Assembly (NCBI GenBank): GCA_026398615.1
Contig: JAPLSN010000032.1
Coordinates: forward strand, 40,225 to 104,224
Length of the DNA stretch: 64,000 nucleotides
DNA from: Spirochaetota bacterium
GTDB taxonomy: Bacteria; Spirochaetota; Spirochaetia; Treponematales; UBA12059
Direction: 5' to 3'
Positions 56,833 through 64,000 of the stretch are shown in pieces. The notes below the pieces were generated by a model. It made no database searches. It saw only the letters and a list, made by a program, of their open reading frames with translations, and was not told the origin of the DNA. Positions within the stretch are counted from its first letter, which is position 1. Each line of letters begins with the position of its first letter. The translations under genes were made by a program, and so were the position numbers.

Positions 56833-56895
56833 GTAGTCCTCTTATAAACAAGTTAATATCGTAAACATGTTTATATTTTAGTCATATTTCTGGAT
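56833..56895. promoter_or_regulatory. AT-rich control region with TAAACATGTTTA palindrome
   Basis: TAAACATGTTTA (56862-56873) is a perfect 12-bp palindrome. A second half-site TAAACA lies at 56845-56850, 17 bp away. The segment is far richer in A+T than its surroundings and lies directly before the ABC operon whose second gene is a winged-helix protein, so it is a candidate operator. Confidence 0.5.
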
Positions 56896-56909
56896 TTATC
56901 CAACCTTTT

Positions 56910-56939
56910 TTGAAAATTCGTCGAGCATCGGCATATTAT
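56910..56939 (+). promoter_or_regulatory. sigma-70-type promoter toward msrA
   Basis: TTGAAA (56910-56915), 18-bp spacer, TATTAT (56934-56939). Initiation near 56946 would lie only ~7 nt before the leader ATG at 56953. Confidence 0.55.
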
Positions 56940-56952
56940 GTATATTGCATAT

Positions 56953-57100
56953 ATGAAAATCACGAAGGTCGTGGGTTTCATCAGCGTGCTTGTCTCGGTT
57001 ACGGCCGCGGGATGTACCGCCTGGTCCGGAGGCCGGGAGCCATCGGTGAATGGCCGGGGCGCGGGAGCGTCAGCGGCATCGGGAAAGGTGGAAACCACAT
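56953..57100 (+). other. lipoprotein-leader reading frame upstream of msrA
   Basis: ATG 56953 opens MKITKVVGFISVLVSVTAAG followed by Cys, a good type-II signal peptide with lipobox, then a Gly/Ala/Ser spacer. Its frame differs by one from MsrA, whose ATG is at 57101. In this frame translation would run on to 57345 inside msrA in nonsense text. It looks like the leader of a secreted MsrA separated by a one-base shift. Confidence 0.5.
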
Positions 57101-57622
57101 ATGGATATAACATTGCGGACCGCCGTCTTCGGAGGCGGTTGTTTCTGGTGCATGGAAGCCGTGTACGAACTCGTTCCGGGCGTGGTGGATGTCGAGAACG
57201 GCTTTGCAGGCGGATCCCGGAAGGAGCCCAGCTACGAACAGGTAAGCACGGGACTGACCGGCCATGCCGAGGTCGTGAAATTGACCTTCGACCCGGCCAA
57301 GGTATCCTATGCGGAACTGCTGGACCTGTTCTGGAAGATGCATGACCCCACCCAGGTGGATCGGCAGGGAGCCGATACCGGGGACCGGTACCGCTCCATC
57401 ATCCTGTACACCGACGAAAACCAACGCCTGGAAGCCGAGCGTTCCATGGCGGCGATTTCAAAGGAATTGACTGCGCCGCTTGCGACCGAACTTTCGCCGC
57501 TCGTGGCGTATTGGCCGGCTGAGGACTGTCACCAGGATTATTTCCGCAAGCACCCCGACCGGGCGTATTGCAGGATCGTGATAGCTCCCAAGGTGGACAA
57601 GTACCTCGGGGAAGTGAAATAG
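57101..57622 (+). CDS. msrA: peptide methionine (S)-S-oxide reductase MsrA
   Basis: Repairs oxidised methionine in proteins. The 173-aa product begins MDITLRTAVFGGGCFWCMEA, with catalytic Cys14 and the hallmark GCFWC, and keeps GYTGG-like GFAGGSRKEPSYEQV and the C-terminal region FRKHPDRAYC with a possible recycling Cys. GAAAGGTGG upstream gives its own ribosome binding site at ATG 57101. The preceding out-of-frame lipoprotein leader suggests an ancestral exported form. Confidence 0.94.
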   Translation: MDITLRTAVFGGGCFWCMEAVYELVPGVVDVENGFAGGSRKEPSYEQVSTGLTGHAEVVKLTFDPAKVSYAELLDLFWKMHDPTQVDRQGADTGDRYRSIILYTDENQRLEAERSMAAISKELTAPLATELSPLVAYWPAEDCHQDYFRKHPDRAYCRIVIAPKVDKYLGEVK

Positions 57623-57672
57623 CCCTTTGTGCAGCGGGATGGCGACGGACCCGATGTCCACCGGTCACCCGT

Positions 57673-58392
57673 TCAGAGGTAACCCAGCCTGGCGAGGGCC
57701 AGGGCCGTCGCGGCGACCGCGGCCGTCTCCGTCCTCATGATGCGATCCCCGAGGGTGCGGATCGAAAATCCCCGCGCTTCGAGGAGTCCCAGTTCCCGTC
57801 CGGTCCATCCCCGTTCACTGCCGATGGCGAGCGCGACCGGCGCGGAATCCAGGGTCATGGCGCCGAAGGCCGAACGCTCGCGATGCGGGTCGAAGGCTAT
57901 CCGCGCCGGGCAACTGGAACCGAGGGCTTCGAGCGCCGAGTCGAGCGAGGGGAAGGTCGCCACCCCGGGGAGCCGGGGGTTGCCAGCCTGCTCGGCGCCC
58001 TCGACGAGGGGGCGCCGGAAGTCGCCGTCCCGGTACCGTCCGCTGTCCAGGTAGGATTTTTCACCCAGGTCGCTCCCGCAGAGGAAGATGCGTTCCACAC
58101 CGAGGCTGGCCAGCTCCCTGAGGATCCGGTCCGCCTGGATGGGCCGGGGAAAGCCGAGGACGAGGGTGACGGGCCGCAGGGGCGGCGCTTCACGTTCTGG
58201 GGAATAGGCGAAGCGCATCGTCTTCCCGTCGAAGGACAATATGGTCGCGGTCCCGATCGTCCCGTCCGTGGTGCCCGCATGGACCGGATCGCCAGGACCC
58301 TTTTTCAGGATCTTGCGGACATGTTCAACACGCCGGTCATGTCGCGGCAGCCCGTCGGCCAGTTCTTCGTCGGACAGGATCAAGAGGTTCAT
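57673..58392 (-). CDS. rsmE: 16S rRNA (uracil1498-N3)-methyltransferase RsmE
   Basis: A SPOUT methyltransferase of 239 aa acting on 16S rRNA. An N-terminal PUA-like barrel (DDEELADGLPRHDRRVEHVRKIL) is followed by the trefoil-knot domain with ALAIGSERGWTGRE and TLGDRIMRTETAAVAA, the usual end motif LG-x-RI-x-R-x-ETA. ATG 58392 has GGAGGAAGG upstream; a GTG at 58398 is less likely. Confidence 0.94.
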   Translation of the reverse strand: MNLLILSDEELADGLPRHDRRVEHVRKILKKGPGDPVHAGTTDGTIGTATILSFDGKTMRFAYSPEREAPPLRPVTLVLGFPRPIQADRILRELASLGVERIFLCGSDLGEKSYLDSGRYRDGDFRRPLVEGAEQAGNPRLPGVATFPSLDSALEALGSSCPARIAFDPHRERSAFGAMTLDSAPVALAIGSERGWTGRELGLLEARGFSIRTLGDRIMRTETAAVAATALALARLGYL

Positions 58393-58435
58393 GCGCACCT
58401 TCCTCCGTGGACGGGTCCGGTATCCGGATCACCTG

Positions 58436-59320
58436 CTAGAGCCCCATGATCATGTCGACGACCCGATCGGCGCCGTTCGATGCCGGCACGTAGTCGAGGC
58501 ACTGCGCGACGCGGCGGGCCTGGTTTTCATGGCGACGGGGAAACGGCACGAAAAACGCGTCCTTGCCCAGATAGCGCGCCTCCCAGAAAGCCGAGTACCC
58601 GGCGCCGCAGACGACGAGGTCGAACGCGTTGTACCAGTCGACAACAGGGAAGAGCCCGCCTGAGCGGTTGTCGGAACGCAGGACCGACCAGCCTTCGTCC
58701 TCGAGGTACGAAAAGCTTTTCCACGCGGTCGCGCCCTCTCCCTCATTGCCGTTGAACGCGAACAGGCAGGAGCGCTCGTCGACCCCGAGCCCCAGGTCGG
58801 CGCGCGCCGCTGCGGCGTCCATGATCTCGCCGCGGTCGCGGATCACGATGGGCTCGACCCGCTCGCACGGGAACGGCGTGTCGAAACCAGGTTCCGTGGC
58901 CACGAGGCGATCGTAGTCGCCCGGCCTGAAGACGATGTCCCGCTCGCGGGTACGCAGCGAGAAGAACCGCGGCTCGACCTGGCGCACGAGCAGCACCTTC
59001 CTGCACGGCAATTCCCGGATGAACGAGTCGAGCGCGAACCAGGACAGGTCGACGACGAGGACGTCCGGGGCGAAGTCCATCACCGCCCGGTACAGCTCGG
59101 AGCGTTCGCAGCGGTCGGGCCCGAGGGCGATCCCGTCCTCGGCCGGCACGGTCCGTATCGGCACGCCGAGCTTGCCGGCCAGGAACGCGAACGGCGTCTC
59201 GACGCTCAGCACGCCAAAGTCGATGACGGCCCCGGCCCGCCTGATGGCGTTCGCCAGGGAGATGCCCAAGACGACGTGGCCGGATCCGGCCACGCCGCCC
59301 GAGTAGAAGAGGACGCGCAT
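58436..59320 (-). CDS. glycosyltransferase-like protein (GT28/MurG fold)
   Basis: A 294-aa protein with two Rossmann-like halves. The N-terminal MRVLFYSGGVAGSGHVVLGI resembles the glycine-rich loop of MurG/UGT-type enzymes, and the C-terminal GYSAFWEARYLGKDAFFVPF and HENQARRVAQCLDY form the GT-B nucleotide-sugar site. The donor and acceptor are unknown. It lies 10 bp after the surface lipoprotein gene, so it may modify an envelope component. Confidence 0.7.
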   Translation of the reverse strand: MRVLFYSGGVAGSGHVVLGISLANAIRRAGAVIDFGVLSVETPFAFLAGKLGVPIRTVPAEDGIALGPDRCERSELYRAVMDFAPDVLVVDLSWFALDSFIRELPCRKVLLVRQVEPRFFSLRTRERDIVFRPGDYDRLVATEPGFDTPFPCERVEPIVIRDRGEIMDAAAARADLGLGVDERSCLFAFNGNEGEGATAWKSFSYLEDEGWSVLRSDNRSGGLFPVVDWYNAFDLVVCGAGYSAFWEARYLGKDAFFVPFPRRHENQARRVAQCLDYVPASNGADRVVDMIMGL

Positions 59321-59330
59321 GCCGATGTTT

Positions 59331-60755
59331 TCAGCAGACGTAGATATCGGAAAAATCGTAGTAGAAGTCCGAGGAACCGGAAAGACCTGTACCCGTGATC
59401 GCGCCGGTCCCCGTATCCAGTTCGACCACCCGGTCGACATCGACCAGATTGCCCGAGGATCCGCTCCAGCTGAAACCATCGTCGATGACGTACAGCTTCC
59501 TGGGTGCGATGGCCACGAAGCGGCGCGGTCCGTAGAACTGGCTTGCCGGGTTGGTCGGGAAGTCGTTGTCGGTTCCGCTCCATCCCGCCGTCCAGCGCCG
59601 CGACAGCGTGTCGCAGGAGACCGAGACGACCATGCCCCGACTTTTGAGAGACGAGCTGTACTGATCGCTGTTGATATCGCTCGCGGCAATGTAGAGCACA
59701 TCGTCCCGGATCGCCAGGTCCTCGATGGCAAACGGCTCGAAGTAGGGTTCCCCCTCACCGGAAACCATTTGCCCCAGTCCCAGGCTCTCGAGGCTCGCCG
59801 ACCTGACGATGCTGGAAGAGGCGGATCCCTCCATCGGGGTTCCTGGCGTGATCTTGATGACGTAGTCAACGTAATAATCTTGGTCATAGGCGATCGCGTA
59901 GACCTGACCTTCGGAATCCACGGCTACGCCCCCCGAGCTGAATCCATAACCCTCAGGTTCCCCTACCTCGACGACGGAATCGTCATCGAGATTGACGTAG
60001 TGCAGATTGCAACCGTCGCCGTCGTAATATCCATAGAGCCTGTTGTCCTCGTCGGACCACGCCACGTCGAAAATGGAGGTTGCGAAATCGACCGTCACGG
60101 GGTCCTGGTCCGGATCGGTGTAGACCTGCACGGCCGACCCGCTGGAGACGTAGAGGTGCCCGTAACGATCGAAGGTGAAAAAGGAATCTTCGGTGACGCT
60201 GTTGATCGAGGATGTCTGGAGCGTCTCGATCGCCAGCGAATCCGCGAGGCCCGTCCCGCTCCAGGTAAACATCCCCCCCCCGGAGTACGTGGACAGGGGG
60301 ACGAGGATCTTCGATCCTCCGACGGACAAGCGGAGGCTGACCTGCGTGGTCCTGCCCGATTCCACCGCCACGTCGTCCGTGGCGGAGTACGCGGTGACGA
60401 GGGTCGGGAGCGCCGCTTCCACGTAGACTTCGGCCGTGGCCTCCCAGTCGGGGACGGCGGTCACGGTCACGATGCGGGAGTCCCCGATCGGGACATCGAG
60501 TTCCATCGTCGGGGAGCCCGGATCGAAATCGGCCGTGATGGTCGCCATGCCGCTGCCGCTGACGGTCACGGTGATCCTGCTGAATACCGGCATGCCACCC
60601 ATGGGCCATGCATTGGTCAGGGGCCTGGCGCCGGGGGCGCCCGGCAATCCGATCACGATGGTGCCATGCGCCTGACCCGGAAAACCCAGGGAACAGGATG
60701 AAAACCCTATCGCGATGGCGATGGCAGCCAGGATCCGGACGGGACGCATATACAC
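59331..60755 (-). CDS. surface lipoprotein, beta-propeller-like
   Basis: A 474-aa lipoprotein (leader with lipobox FSSC; Cys ~21). Residues ~30-150 are Ig-like strands. The rest (FDRYGHLYVSSGSAVQVY, GGVAVDSEGQVYAIAYD, ALRDDVLYIAAS-like text) has the repeat pattern of NHL/SBBP propellers. It is probably surface-exposed. The start is GTG 60755, with GGGAGGA six bases upstream; ATG 60749 has poor spacing. A C9 run lies near 60272 in the coding region. Confidence 0.7.
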   Translation of the reverse strand: MYMRPVRILAAIAIAIGFSSCSLGFPGQAHGTIVIGLPGAPGARPLTNAWPMGGMPVFSRITVTVSGSGMATITADFDPGSPTMELDVPIGDSRIVTVTAVPDWEATAEVYVEAALPTLVTAYSATDDVAVESGRTTQVSLRLSVGGSKILVPLSTYSGGGMFTWSGTGLADSLAIETLQTSSINSVTEDSFFTFDRYGHLYVSSGSAVQVYTDPDQDPVTVDFATSIFDVAWSDEDNRLYGYYDGDGCNLHYVNLDDDSVVEVGEPEGYGFSSGGVAVDSEGQVYAIAYDQDYYVDYVIKITPGTPMEGSASSSIVRSASLESLGLGQMVSGEGEPYFEPFAIEDLAIRDDVLYIAASDINSDQYSSSLKSRGMVVSVSCDTLSRRWTAGWSGTDNDFPTNPASQFYGPRRFVAIAPRKLYVIDDGFSWSGSSGNLVDVDRVVELDTGTGAITGTGLSGSSDFYYDFSDIYVC

Positions 60756-61005
60756 TTTTATCCTCCCGACATGCGACGAAAGGCGGGCGGGTTCGGAAGT
60801 GACCGGAATGCCCGACCTCCGGCATGTGTCAGTCGACAGTATACAGCATCCTTCCGGACTTGACCAAGCCGCGTCTCATCGAAAGACCATCATGGTCGGC
60901 AGCGCCGGATCCATGGCCGATCCCGGTTCGCCCTCTGTGGGCGTGGGCCTTGCGGAACTCCGCCGTTCCGTTCAACCTGTCACCGTCCGCAAGGAGGGAG
61001 CAGGC

Positions 61006-61896
61006 ATGGGCGATCGGGCGTTCGCGCTGGCATGCGTCGTGTGGGTACTGGCTGTTTCCGGCGTCGCGTCGGATGACGAACCGCCAGGCGGCAACGCCTG
61101 GCGGGGGATCGGCGTCACGATCGGCCAGCTCAACGACAACCTGCCCTGCCCGTACGAGGCGGCCGTGGATGGATGGTCGGTCGGACCCGACGACCAGTAC
61201 AGCTTCATGCTGGCCGCGCATATCGACGCATTTCCCTGGTCCTTCCGCATCGACGACATCGCCGTCACCTCGCGGGCATACGCGTGGCGCTTCGATATCC
61301 TCAAGCTGTCGTGCGGCCGGGAATTCCGGCTCGGCCCCGTGGATGCCAGGGCAGCCATCGGCTTCGCGGTCACGGGAAATGCGGGCGGGCGGTTCTTCCA
61401 GAACGCCTGGCACGAAAACCTTCTTGAGTATCCCACGGTGGATTTTCCCTACGTCGAATCGGCCTTCGCCCCGAACGCGGGCTTGGGCGTCGATTATATG
61501 GTGCCGGTTTTCCCGGTGGACTGGCTCGAACTCACGGCCTTCGCGGAAGCCGATCTCTATGCCGGCTTCGGGCCGAACGCGATCAGGGCCGGACTGGACC
61601 TGGTCTTCGAGCGCTCGGTCTTCCGCGTGGAAGCCATCGCGGGCGCCGGCGCGCACTTTTTCCTGCCGGATCGACTCGACCGCGTCCTTGCCAACGGATT
61701 TTTCGGGGCAGCCCTCGTCACGCTGCGGCCTTCGCCCGCTTTCGGCTTCAGCTTCGGCGGCGGCCTGTTTCCGGTCGGCACGGTCGACGACGACCCCGCG
61801 TTCCGCCGGAAAAGCTACCCGGCGATTCCCCAGTTCTACTACCTGGCCACCGTCGGTGCGGGCAAGCCCTCGCCGCGCGATTTCCCGGCGCCCTGA
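61006..61896 (+). CDS. exported protein, probable outer-membrane protein
   Basis: A 296-aa protein with signal peptide MGDRAFALACVVWVLAVSGV. The mature part is strand-rich with many aromatic residues (FPWSFRIDDIAVTSRAYAW, GFAVTGNAGGRFFQ), suggesting a barrel or large beta-sheet. AAGGAGGG before ATG 61006 fixes the start. Divergent from the lipoprotein at 60755 across 250 bp. Function unknown. Confidence 0.7.
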   Translation: MGDRAFALACVVWVLAVSGVASDDEPPGGNAWRGIGVTIGQLNDNLPCPYEAAVDGWSVGPDDQYSFMLAAHIDAFPWSFRIDDIAVTSRAYAWRFDILKLSCGREFRLGPVDARAAIGFAVTGNAGGRFFQNAWHENLLEYPTVDFPYVESAFAPNAGLGVDYMVPVFPVDWLELTAFAEADLYAGFGPNAIRAGLDLVFERSVFRVEAIAGAGAHFFLPDRLDRVLANGFFGAALVTLRPSPAFGFSFGGGLFPVGTVDDDPAFRRKSYPAIPQFYYLATVGAGKPSPRDFPAP

Positions 61897-62709
61897 CATT
61901 GATCCAAGCCGTTTGCGGGCTTGCCCCGAGAATCAGGTTGGAGCGATCGTCGTCTGGCAGGCGTCAATACATCAGCGTTGCCGAAATGTCGGATGCGGCT
62001 GTGGATTCTCCATACGGCGGCGGTGAAGTGGATCCGTTTCTCTGCCCAAAATGCGGAAGATTATCGAGTGGCAAAACCACTGAGAAAGAGCGGGGGATGC
62101 AGCCGGTGATGGCACATCGATGCCTGACACCGGTGATTGGGCCACCGACGGTGGGGGGGGGATTTCACCATCGATTCTGACCAGGTTTTCGACCTTCCCG
62201 ATGGTGCCTGGATTTCCATCCCTTGACGGGTCGGTATTCCCGGCACCGACGTTCCGGACATTTCACCGATGGCATGAATCCCTGGCAGCCTGCCGCTGTC
62301 TCATGTTGAAGGTCAGTGCGCGAGTCATGGACTGCCATGATTCAGGCTGGCGATCCAGCTGACTTGATCCGCCCCAACTGCTGATTTTCAAAGCCGGGGG
62401 AGAGTAGAATTCTTTTTACACAACATGATAAGTAATTTTAATCAATATCTCGAGTGGAATCAATGTGCCTCTGCTGCCACAAAACAAAGTGATGCTGAGA
62501 AAGGTTTGGCCATGAGGTGGGACAAAATCCGCTTCTATGGCATCGAGGGAACCGATTGTACCGGGTGGTTCAGGCCTGGATCCATGTCTCGACGGGTCGG
62601 GAAAGGAAATCCTTCACCGGGATTCCGTTGACGGAGAGGCAGTATTTCGAACCGTCCCGTCAGGCTCTCCGACAGGCCGTGGCGGACAAGGCTGCGAACC
62701 GATTCATCG
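61897..62709. other. 813-bp gene-poor stretch with possible decayed coding remnants
   Basis: No intact gene is convincing. Two pieces look protein-like: after a G9 run (62153-62161) the reading DFTIDSDQVFDLPDGAWISI appears only if one G is added. Around 62512-62726 the texts MRWDKIRFYGIEGTD and RKSFTGIPLTERQYFEPSRQ lie in adjacent frames. The segment 62395-62500 is strikingly AT-rich with TTTACA (62415-62420). These suggest a small frameshifted or decayed gene and possibly acquired DNA. Confidence 0.4.
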
Positions 62710-63480
62710 TCATTTCCAGGTTTTGACTTTCAAGCCGAGCTGAGCGAGCATCATCTTCCCCGTGTCCCCGAAGGCGAAGAAATGCGTGGTATCGGGGACG
62801 GAATCCTTGCCGACGGTAAAAAAGCCGTTGTCCACGAAAAACGCGGGGTAGGTTTTCAGCGCCTGCGAATATACCGCGAGATCCATGTGCGTCGGCACGA
62901 TGATGCCCGGTTTTACCTGGTCCATCAGCTTGAATCCCTTCATGTTGTCCAGGGACATGTCGGCGAAATCGTTGGCCAGTTGCATGATGGCAACATCCAC
63001 CTTGCCGAAAAGCTCCAATTGAGCGGGACTGAAGGCCGTCTGTCCGGTGTCGCCGAAATGGACGATGCGCAGGGTGCCGATCTCGATCAGGAAGATGATG
63101 TTCGACGGGTTCGGGGAGCCCGGATCGTACACTTCGCCATGGCTCGACACTATGCCGGTTATTCTGACGTCACCCTGCTCGATCGAGCCGGACTGGAAGG
63201 TGAGTTTCCTTCCCTTGAAAGCATCCACATAATCCGAGTCGTAGTGATCGCCGTGGATGTGGGTCGTGAGCAGGATGGAACGTTCATCGGCGGGGCTAGA
63301 TAGGGAGTCTTTGCTGGCGACATCCACGAGCACGCGGACGCCCTTGGGCGAGACGATCTCGAGCTGGGCCGCGCCGCTCTTGAAATAGAACCTTGCGGAA
63401 TTCGCCCCCTGCCCCGAGCATGAGGCAAGCATCGCCGGAACGAAGCAGGACATGACGAGAACGAAAATCGCCTTGCGCAT
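62710..63480 (-). CDS. MBL-fold metal-dependent hydrolase lipoprotein
   Basis: A 256-aa lipoprotein (signal MRKAIFVLVMSCFVPAMLAS then Cys, lipobox). The metallo-beta-lactamase fold carries HIHGDH (74-79), a His in SSHGEVYDPG, Asp in HFGDTGQT and a final His in VPTHMDL: the UlaG/RomA-like ligand set. It would be a periplasmic hydrolase of unknown substrate. Upstream (63504-63521) is GTTTACACAAAACATGTC on the minus strand, part of an AT-rich promoter region. Confidence 0.85.
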   Translation of the reverse strand: MRKAIFVLVMSCFVPAMLASCSGQGANSARFYFKSGAAQLEIVSPKGVRVLVDVASKDSLSSPADERSILLTTHIHGDHYDSDYVDAFKGRKLTFQSGSIEQGDVRITGIVSSHGEVYDPGSPNPSNIIFLIEIGTLRIVHFGDTGQTAFSPAQLELFGKVDVAIMQLANDFADMSLDNMKGFKLMDQVKPGIIVPTHMDLAVYSQALKTYPAFFVDNGFFTVGKDSVPDTTHFFAFGDTGKMMLAQLGLKVKTWK

Positions 63481-63661
63481 GGTCCCTCCCTGTTTGGGCC
63501 GGCGACATGTTTTGTGTAAACAGCAAATTCACAACTGCACTCGCGAGCCGTAGATGATCGCAAATTGGCTTGGAACCGCTCCCCAGTCCCATATGGGCAT
63601 TGTCCGCCTTTTCGAGATGGTCTGCAAGGTCATGAACACGAGCTTGACCGCTGAACCGATA

Positions 63662-63689
63662 ATTCCTGCAGCTTCACAAGCCGCAGGAA
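63662..63689 (-). terminator. inverted repeat after the arginase-family gene
   Basis: ATTCCTGC and GCAGGAAT form an 8-bp stem around a 13-nt loop, ~35 bp past the stop of the minus-strand arginase-family gene. There is no T run, so it may be a weak or rho-assisted terminator. Confidence 0.4.
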
Positions 63690-63721
63690 TCGGGGTGAAG
63701 GCATGCCCAGGTGATTATCGA

Positions 63722-64000
63722 TCAGGTGCCGCGGCCAAGGCCGTGCTTGGCCAGGTCGCGCGAGGGATCGTATTCGACGATGTCGGCGCCGACGAGCTCT
63801 CCATCGCAGGTATGGACGAGATCGATGATCTCCCGCGTCGAAAGCCCGCCCGGCTCGTGATGCGATACTCCCGGCGCGAATGCGGGTTCCAGGGCGTCGA
63901 GATCCAGGGACAGGTACCATTGCCCGCTCATTCCGGGCGGCCGGCCGCGTATCCGCGAATGCGTGTCGATGACTCGCACGCCGAAGCGGCAAGGCCGGGG
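63722..64000 (-). CDS. arginase/agmatinase-family hydrolase, C-terminal part
   Basis: The gene runs off the window edge; the visible ~92 codons are its C-terminal part. WYLSLDLDALEPAFAPGVSH carries the DxD metal motif of ureohydrolases, followed by HEPGGLSTREIIDLV and VGADIVEYDPSRD. Agmatinase, arginase and formimidoylglutamase all share these. The usual ~25 residues after the N/DP-x-x-D turn are missing (the protein ends KHGLGRGT), so the C-terminus is short or frameshifted. The GTG at 63979 is internal. Confidence 0.85.
   Translation of the reverse strand, partial: PRPCRFGVRVIDTHSRIRGRPPGMSGQWYLSLDLDALEPAFAPGVSHHEPGGLSTREIIDLVHTCDGELVGADIVEYDPSRDLAKHGLGRGT

Noticed and set aside
60272..60281. 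C9 run as a contingency locus
   Set aside because: Inside an otherwise intact lipoprotein frame; length short of typical unstable tracts and no second frame looks coding.
62049..62069. Zinc-finger-like FLCPKCGRL text in a short plus frame (61899-62180)
   Set aside because: Single CxxC with no second pair, no ribosome binding site, surrounding text not protein-like.

Overview
The window is a G+C-rich (roughly two-thirds G+C by eye), gene-dense bacterial chromosome segment carrying about 50 genes. Lipoproteins and exported beta-barrel-like proteins are abundant, so the cell has an outer membrane. Several genes point to a spirochaete: a 553-residue pyrophosphate-dependent phosphofructokinase, a TGS-domain uridine-kinase-like protein, the set LolA-like / RodZ-like / rimO, a LysM/LytM protein, and many FecR, TPR and outer-membrane hypotheticals. 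A free-living, high-G+C member of the Spirochaetales is the best guess. This is inference from gene content only; no rRNA is present. I found no insertion sequence, prophage, CRISPR array, tRNA or rRNA.

Layout. 0-12 kb: tail of an EAL protein, an RhlE-type helicase, then a long minus-strand run (TPR/zinc-ribbon protein, LolA-like carrier, RodZ-like protein, RimO, two exported proteins, FAD dehydrogenase). 12-24 kb: FecR/beta-propeller lipoprotein, SDR, PPi-PFK, degenerate HD-GYP protein, three envelope proteins on the plus strand, a sigma-70 factor, an inverted-repeat element and a 2-hydroxyacid dehydrogenase. 24-31.3 kb: a radical-SAM-like protein without cluster cysteines, a broken thioredoxin-like gene, a YD-repeat protein, and the operon clpS-clpA-aat, which holds the core of the leucine-type N-degron pathway. 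31.6-38 kb: ABC-F protein, cation-efflux transporter, a clear T-box leader with a threonine (ACC) specifier upstream of thrS, and a DUF1361 membrane protein.

38-45.4 kb is one peptide-type ABC transporter locus read leftward: an unusually large binding lipoprotein, an intrinsic terminator, two permeases and two ATPases. 45.8-49.3 kb holds the TGS kinase, homoserine dehydrogenase and a small secreted protein. 49.3-56.8 kb holds an M30-type metallopeptidase lipoprotein. It also holds a compact operon (membrane protein, winged-helix regulator, ABC ATPase, two FtsX/LolC-type permeases, LolA-like protein, outer-membrane-like protein) that looks like a complete inner-to-outer-membrane export route. 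57-64 kb: MsrA preceded by an out-of-frame lipoprotein leader, RsmE, a glycosyltransferase-like protein, two surface or exported proteins, a gene-poor 0.8 kb stretch with an AT-rich patch, an MBL-fold lipoprotein and the end of an arginase/agmatinase-family gene.

The strongest points for follow-up are the thrS T-box in a probable spirochaete, the cysteine-less radical-SAM homologue, the LolCD/LolA/outer-membrane operon, the oversized oligopeptide transporter with internal terminator and upstream C13 tract, and the pair of CACGAAGG-type intergenic repeat elements.
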